Part shown: positions 6,423 through 8,305 of the stretch, one piece after another
How the letters are laid out: each line of letters begins with the position of its first letter
Numbering within the stretch: the stretch's first letter is position 1
Assembly: GCA_017646545.1 (NCBI GenBank)
Contig: JAGCMI010000109.1
Location: forward strand, 1 to 8,305
Source: Oscillospiraceae bacterium
GTDB taxonomy: Bacteria > Bacillota > Clostridia > Oscillospirales > Oscillospiraceae
Direction: 5' to 3'
Length of the DNA stretch: 8,305 nt
Made by a program: the position numbers and the translations under genes
The notes under the pieces: generated by a model
The model's database searches: none
What the model saw: the letters and a program-made list of their open reading frames with translations, nothing else
Told to the model about the DNA's origin: nothing

Positions 6423-7775
6423 TCAAAGCTCCTTAATGATCTTCTTGAAGCACTCGCCCCGAACCATAAAATTCTTAAACTCGTCAAAGGATGCAGATGC
6501 CGGGCTCATGAGCACCACATCCCCCTGCTGTGCCGCTGCCGCAGCACATCGAACAGCATTTTCAAAATTGCCGCAATCGGTCATCTCCGGTTTTTCACCG
6601 GGGCAGGCTTCCACCGCTGCCCGGATCTGGGGTGCGGTAGCGCCACAGAGGAAGAGTTTCTTCACATGTTCACAAATCTCCGGTCCCAGTTCGTCATAGG
6701 GAATGTGCTTATCATAGCCGCCGGCAATCAAAATCACCTTATCCTTGAAACTGCGAAGGCCTGCGATGGTACGGGTGGGCGAAGATGCGATGGAATCGTT
6801 ATAGAAACGGACACCATCCTTGATGCGAACCAACTCAATGCGATGCTCCACACCGCCAAAATTCTGCGCCACCTGGGAAATCGCTTCGTCAGGAACCAAT
6901 CCTTCCACCGCTGCTATGGCCGCCATATAGTTCTCAATATTATGGACACCGGGGAGCAGAATATCCTGCGTTGCCACCACCGGCTTTCCGTCACGGCAGA
7001 TATACCCCTGGCGCAAATCCACATAGCCACTTCCCTGACGGGAGAAGAAACGGGTGGTACCATTGCCCCGGAAGGATGCGGTGATGGCATTATCCCCGTT
7101 GAGAATCAGCAGATCATCGGCAGACTGGTGGAGGAAGATATTCTTCTTTGCATCCACATATTCCTGCATATCCTTGTGGACATCCAGATGATTGGGTGAC
7201 AAATTGGTCACCACCGCACGATGGGGACTTTGCTTCATGTCCATCAGCTGGAAGGAACTCAGTTCCACCACAGCCACATCATCGCTCTTCATCTGCCGGG
7301 TCAAGGGCAGCAAGGGCGTTCCGATATTGCCCCCAAGCCAGACGGTTTTACCGGCGGCTTTCAACATTTCAGAAATAAGGGTCGTCGTGGTCGTCTTACC
7401 ATCGGAGCCGGTGATGGCAATCATACGGCAAGGGCAGACCGCAAAGAAGGCAGCCATTTCGCTGGTAATTTCCGCACCACCGTCACGAAGGTGCCGCACC
7501 GCGGGATTCTCCGGGTGCATACCGGGGGTACGGAAGGCATACTCCGCCTGCATATCCTCGTAAAAGCGCTCACCCAGATGCAGCTCACAGCCCAAACGCT
7601 CCAGCTGCAGCACTTCTTCATCCAGTTTCTCCCGGGGCGTACGGTCACCACCGGAAACCACTGCGCCATACTCCAGCAGCAGCCGCACCAAGGGGCGATT
7701 ACTGACGCCCAATCCTAAAACCGCAACACGCTTGCCCCGCAGAGCACTAAAATATTGTTCAAAGGCTGAAATCAT
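6423..7775 (-). CDS. murD: MurD, UDP-N-acetylmuramoyl-L-alanine:D-glutamate ligase
   Basis: 450-residue ATP-dependent ligase that adds D-glutamate to UDP-MurNAc-L-Ala in the cytoplasmic stage of peptidoglycan synthesis. An N-terminal Rossmann-like domain (GLGVSNRPL, 21-29) is followed by the ATP P-loop ITGSDGKTTTTTL (121-133), GGNIGTPLL (148-156), the Mg-binding VELSSFQL (170-177), NLSPNHLDVH (191-200), and the lysine expected to be carbamylated, Lys210 in YVDAKKNIF. The C-terminal domain has HNIENYMAA, EHRIELV, a DSIASSPTRT segment and a GGYDKHIPYD segment. Length and domain order are standard. GAGGA 6 nt before the ATG is the ribosome binding site. murD normally sits in the dcw cell-division cluster; here it heads a unit with ispD, ispF and vanZ. 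Confidence 0.98.
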   Translation of the reverse strand: MISAFEQYFSALRGKRVAVLGLGVSNRPLVRLLLEYGAVVSGGDRTPREKLDEEVLQLERLGCELHLGERFYEDMQAEYAFRTPGMHPENPAVRHLRDGGAEITSEMAAFFAVCPCRMIAITGSDGKTTTTTLISEMLKAAGKTVWLGGNIGTPLLPLTRQMKSDDVAVVELSSFQLMDMKQSPHRAVVTNLSPNHLDVHKDMQEYVDAKKNIFLHQSADDLLILNGDNAITASFRGNGTTRFFSRQGSGYVDLRQGYICRDGKPVVATQDILLPGVHNIENYMAAIAAVEGLVPDEAISQVAQNFGGVEHRIELVRIKDGVRFYNDSIASSPTRTIAGLRSFKDKVILIAGGYDKHIPYDELGPEICEHVKKLFLCGATAPQIRAAVEACPGEKPEMTDCGNFENAVRCAAAAAQQGDVVLMSPASASFDEFKNFMVRGECFKKIIKEL

Positions 7776-7813
7776 AGTTCTTCCTCATTTCCAATCAAAA
7801 GGGTCTTTTCTAT

Positions 7814-7842
7814 AGTATATACATTCTCAAAAGAATTTGCAA
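7814..7842 (-). promoter_or_regulatory. Promoter of the murD-ispD-ispF-vanZ unit
   Basis: On the minus strand, -35 TTGCAA (7842-7837) and -10 TATACT (7819-7814) are 17 bp apart. Start of transcription would be near 7807, about 30 nt before the murD ATG. It points away from the rnpB promoter, and the -35 boxes of the two are separated by only 5 bp (7843-7847). Confidence 0.8.
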
Positions 7843-7847
7843 GATAT

Positions 7848-7876
7848 TTGACAATTGGCTGAATTTGCGATACAAT
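7848..7876 (+). promoter_or_regulatory. Promoter of rnpB
   Basis: Perfect -35 TTGACA (7848-7853) and -10 TACAAT (7871-7876) with a 17-bp spacer. The predicted start, about 7 nt downstream, falls at 7883, exactly where the first strand of the RNase P RNA P1 helix begins. This agreement supports both calls and suggests little or no 5' processing. Confidence 0.88.
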
Positions 7877-7882
7877 AGCCAC

Positions 7883-8232
7883 GCGACCGGGTTGGACAGC
7901 CGCGGATGCAAGCCGAAAGGCTGCAGATGAGGAAAGTCCGGGCTTCACAGGGCAAGGATAACGGGTAACGCCCGCCGGGGGTGACCCCAGGACAAGTGCA
8001 ACAGAGATATACTACTTTCGATTTCCGAAAGGAAAGGTGAAAAGGTGGGTTCATAGCCCACCCGGCCCATGGTAACATGGGTTTTACGATGTAAACTCTA
8101 TCCCGAAGCAACGCCGTGGAGAAACACATAGGTCTGCCCGACCGTTTCGAGGAGGCGGCTTGATCTTACGAGCAATCGTAAGGCTAGATAGATGGCTGTC
8201 AAGACAGAACCCGGCTTATAGACCCATGTCGC
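7883..8232 (+). ncRNA. rnpB: RNase P RNA, bacterial class A
   Basis: Catalytic RNA subunit of RNase P, which cuts the 5' leader from pre-tRNAs. The universal core is clear: the GAGGAAAGTCCGGGC element (7929-7943) and its P4 partner ACAGAACCCGGCTTA (8204-8218). The ends close by P1, GCGAC (7883-7887) with GTCGC (8228-8232) plus GGGT with ACCC, and by P2, GACAGCC (7895-7901) with GGCTGTC (8194-8200). P3 is a short stem capped by a GAAA tetraloop (AGCC-GAAA-GGCT). The GTGCAACAGAGA segment (7996-8007), GTAAACTC and the GATAGATGGCTGTC approach to the 3' core follow the class A pattern seen in E. coli, not Bacillus class B. ATAGGT (GGT at 8131-8133) is the likely L15 loop that pairs with the tRNA CCA end. 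The boundaries come from the P1 pairing and may be off by a few bases. Confidence 0.97.
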
Positions 8233-8238
8233 AACATA

Positions 8239-8270
8239 AAAAACGCACCGCCAATCGGCGGTGCGTTTTT
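8239..8270 (+). terminator. Intrinsic terminator of rnpB, probably bidirectional
   Basis: A 9-bp stem CGCACCGCC (8244-8252) and GGCGGTGCG (8257-8265) with a 4-nt AATC loop is flanked by AAAAA on the left and TTTTT on the right, which lengthens the stem to about 14 bp. The T-run follows on the plus strand and six A (read as U on the minus strand) precede it, so it can stop transcription from both sides. It lies 6 nt beyond the end of the P1 helix. Confidence 0.92.
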
Positions 8271-8277
8271 GCTTGAT

Positions 8278-8305
8278 TCAATCCTCTCCCAAAGGCGGCA
8301 TTTCC
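8278..8305 (-). CDS. Possible last codons of a convergent gene (partial, unidentified)
   Basis: Reading the minus strand in from the right edge, one frame gives Glu-Met-Pro-Pro-Leu-Gly-Glu-Asp and then TGA (8280-8278), 7 nt before the bidirectional terminator. A terminator that works in this direction is what one would expect behind a convergent gene, and an acidic tail is plausible. Eight codons are too few to recognise a family or to prove coding. Confidence 0.3.

Noticed and set aside
6422..6487. A longer IspD start at 6487.
   Set aside because: It would overlap murD by 65 nt, add 22 residues with no family similarity, and lack a ribosome binding site, whereas the ATG at 6421 has AAGGAG at proper spacing.
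6012..7199. A 395-codon open frame on the plus strand opposite ispD and murD.
   Set aside because: Both minus-strand genes have complete catalytic motifs in order, and the plus product resembles no known protein.
7827..8129. A 100-codon minus-strand frame across the rnpB promoter and 5' half.
   Set aside because: The region is a structured RNase P RNA with a consensus promoter on the plus strand, and the peptide has no coding features.

Overview
The window looks like core chromosome of a Gram-positive anaerobe of the class Clostridia, plausibly Oscillospiraceae/Ruminococcaceae. The reasons are a CdaA/CdaR cyclic-di-AMP module, a DUF3343 plus class V aminotransferase pair, an RseC-like protein beside YicC, a class A (not Bacillus-type class B) RNase P RNA, roughly even GC, and strong AGGAGG-type ribosome binding sites. 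No species can be named from the sequence alone. All protein genes lie on the minus strand. The RNase P RNA is the only plus-strand gene. I see no mobile element, CRISPR array, tRNA or phage gene.

Read in the direction of transcription (right to left), there are three minus-strand units. (1) murD-ispD-ispF-vanZ (7775 to 4801) starts from a promoter at about 7814-7842. Its genes are packed with a 1-nt gap and two ATGA overlaps, and it ends at a GC-rich hairpin (4761-4790). It joins a cytoplasmic peptidoglycan precursor ligase to two steps of the MEP isoprenoid pathway, which supplies the undecaprenyl carrier, and to a VanZ-family membrane protein. (2) A DUF3343 small protein and a cysteine-desulfurase-like class V aminotransferase (4752 to 3410) are coupled by a GTGA overlap. 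The ribosome binding site of the first gene sits inside the 3' arm of the preceding hairpin. (3) cdaA-cdaR-rseC-like-yicC (3271 to the left edge) starts from a near-consensus promoter with an AT-rich upstream element. It makes and controls the second messenger c-di-AMP, then adds a Cys-rich membrane protein and an RNA-processing family member that is cut by the window edge.

At the right end, rnpB (about 7883-8232, plus strand) has a consensus promoter placed back to back with the murD promoter. The two -35 boxes are 5 bp apart. rnpB ends at a strong hairpin terminator (8239-8270) that would also work on the minus strand, where a tiny C-terminal fragment of a convergent gene may be visible.

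Most of the window is ordinary, well-conserved housekeeping sequence. The items worth a second look are in the junctions (the terminator/ribosome-binding-site hairpin, the back-to-back promoters, the cdaA leader hairpin) and in gene associations (RseC-like and YicC with the c-di-AMP genes instead of GlmM; DUF3343 carrying a CxxC beside a desulfurase; VanZ with ispDF/murD). I found no clear sign of an entirely new system.
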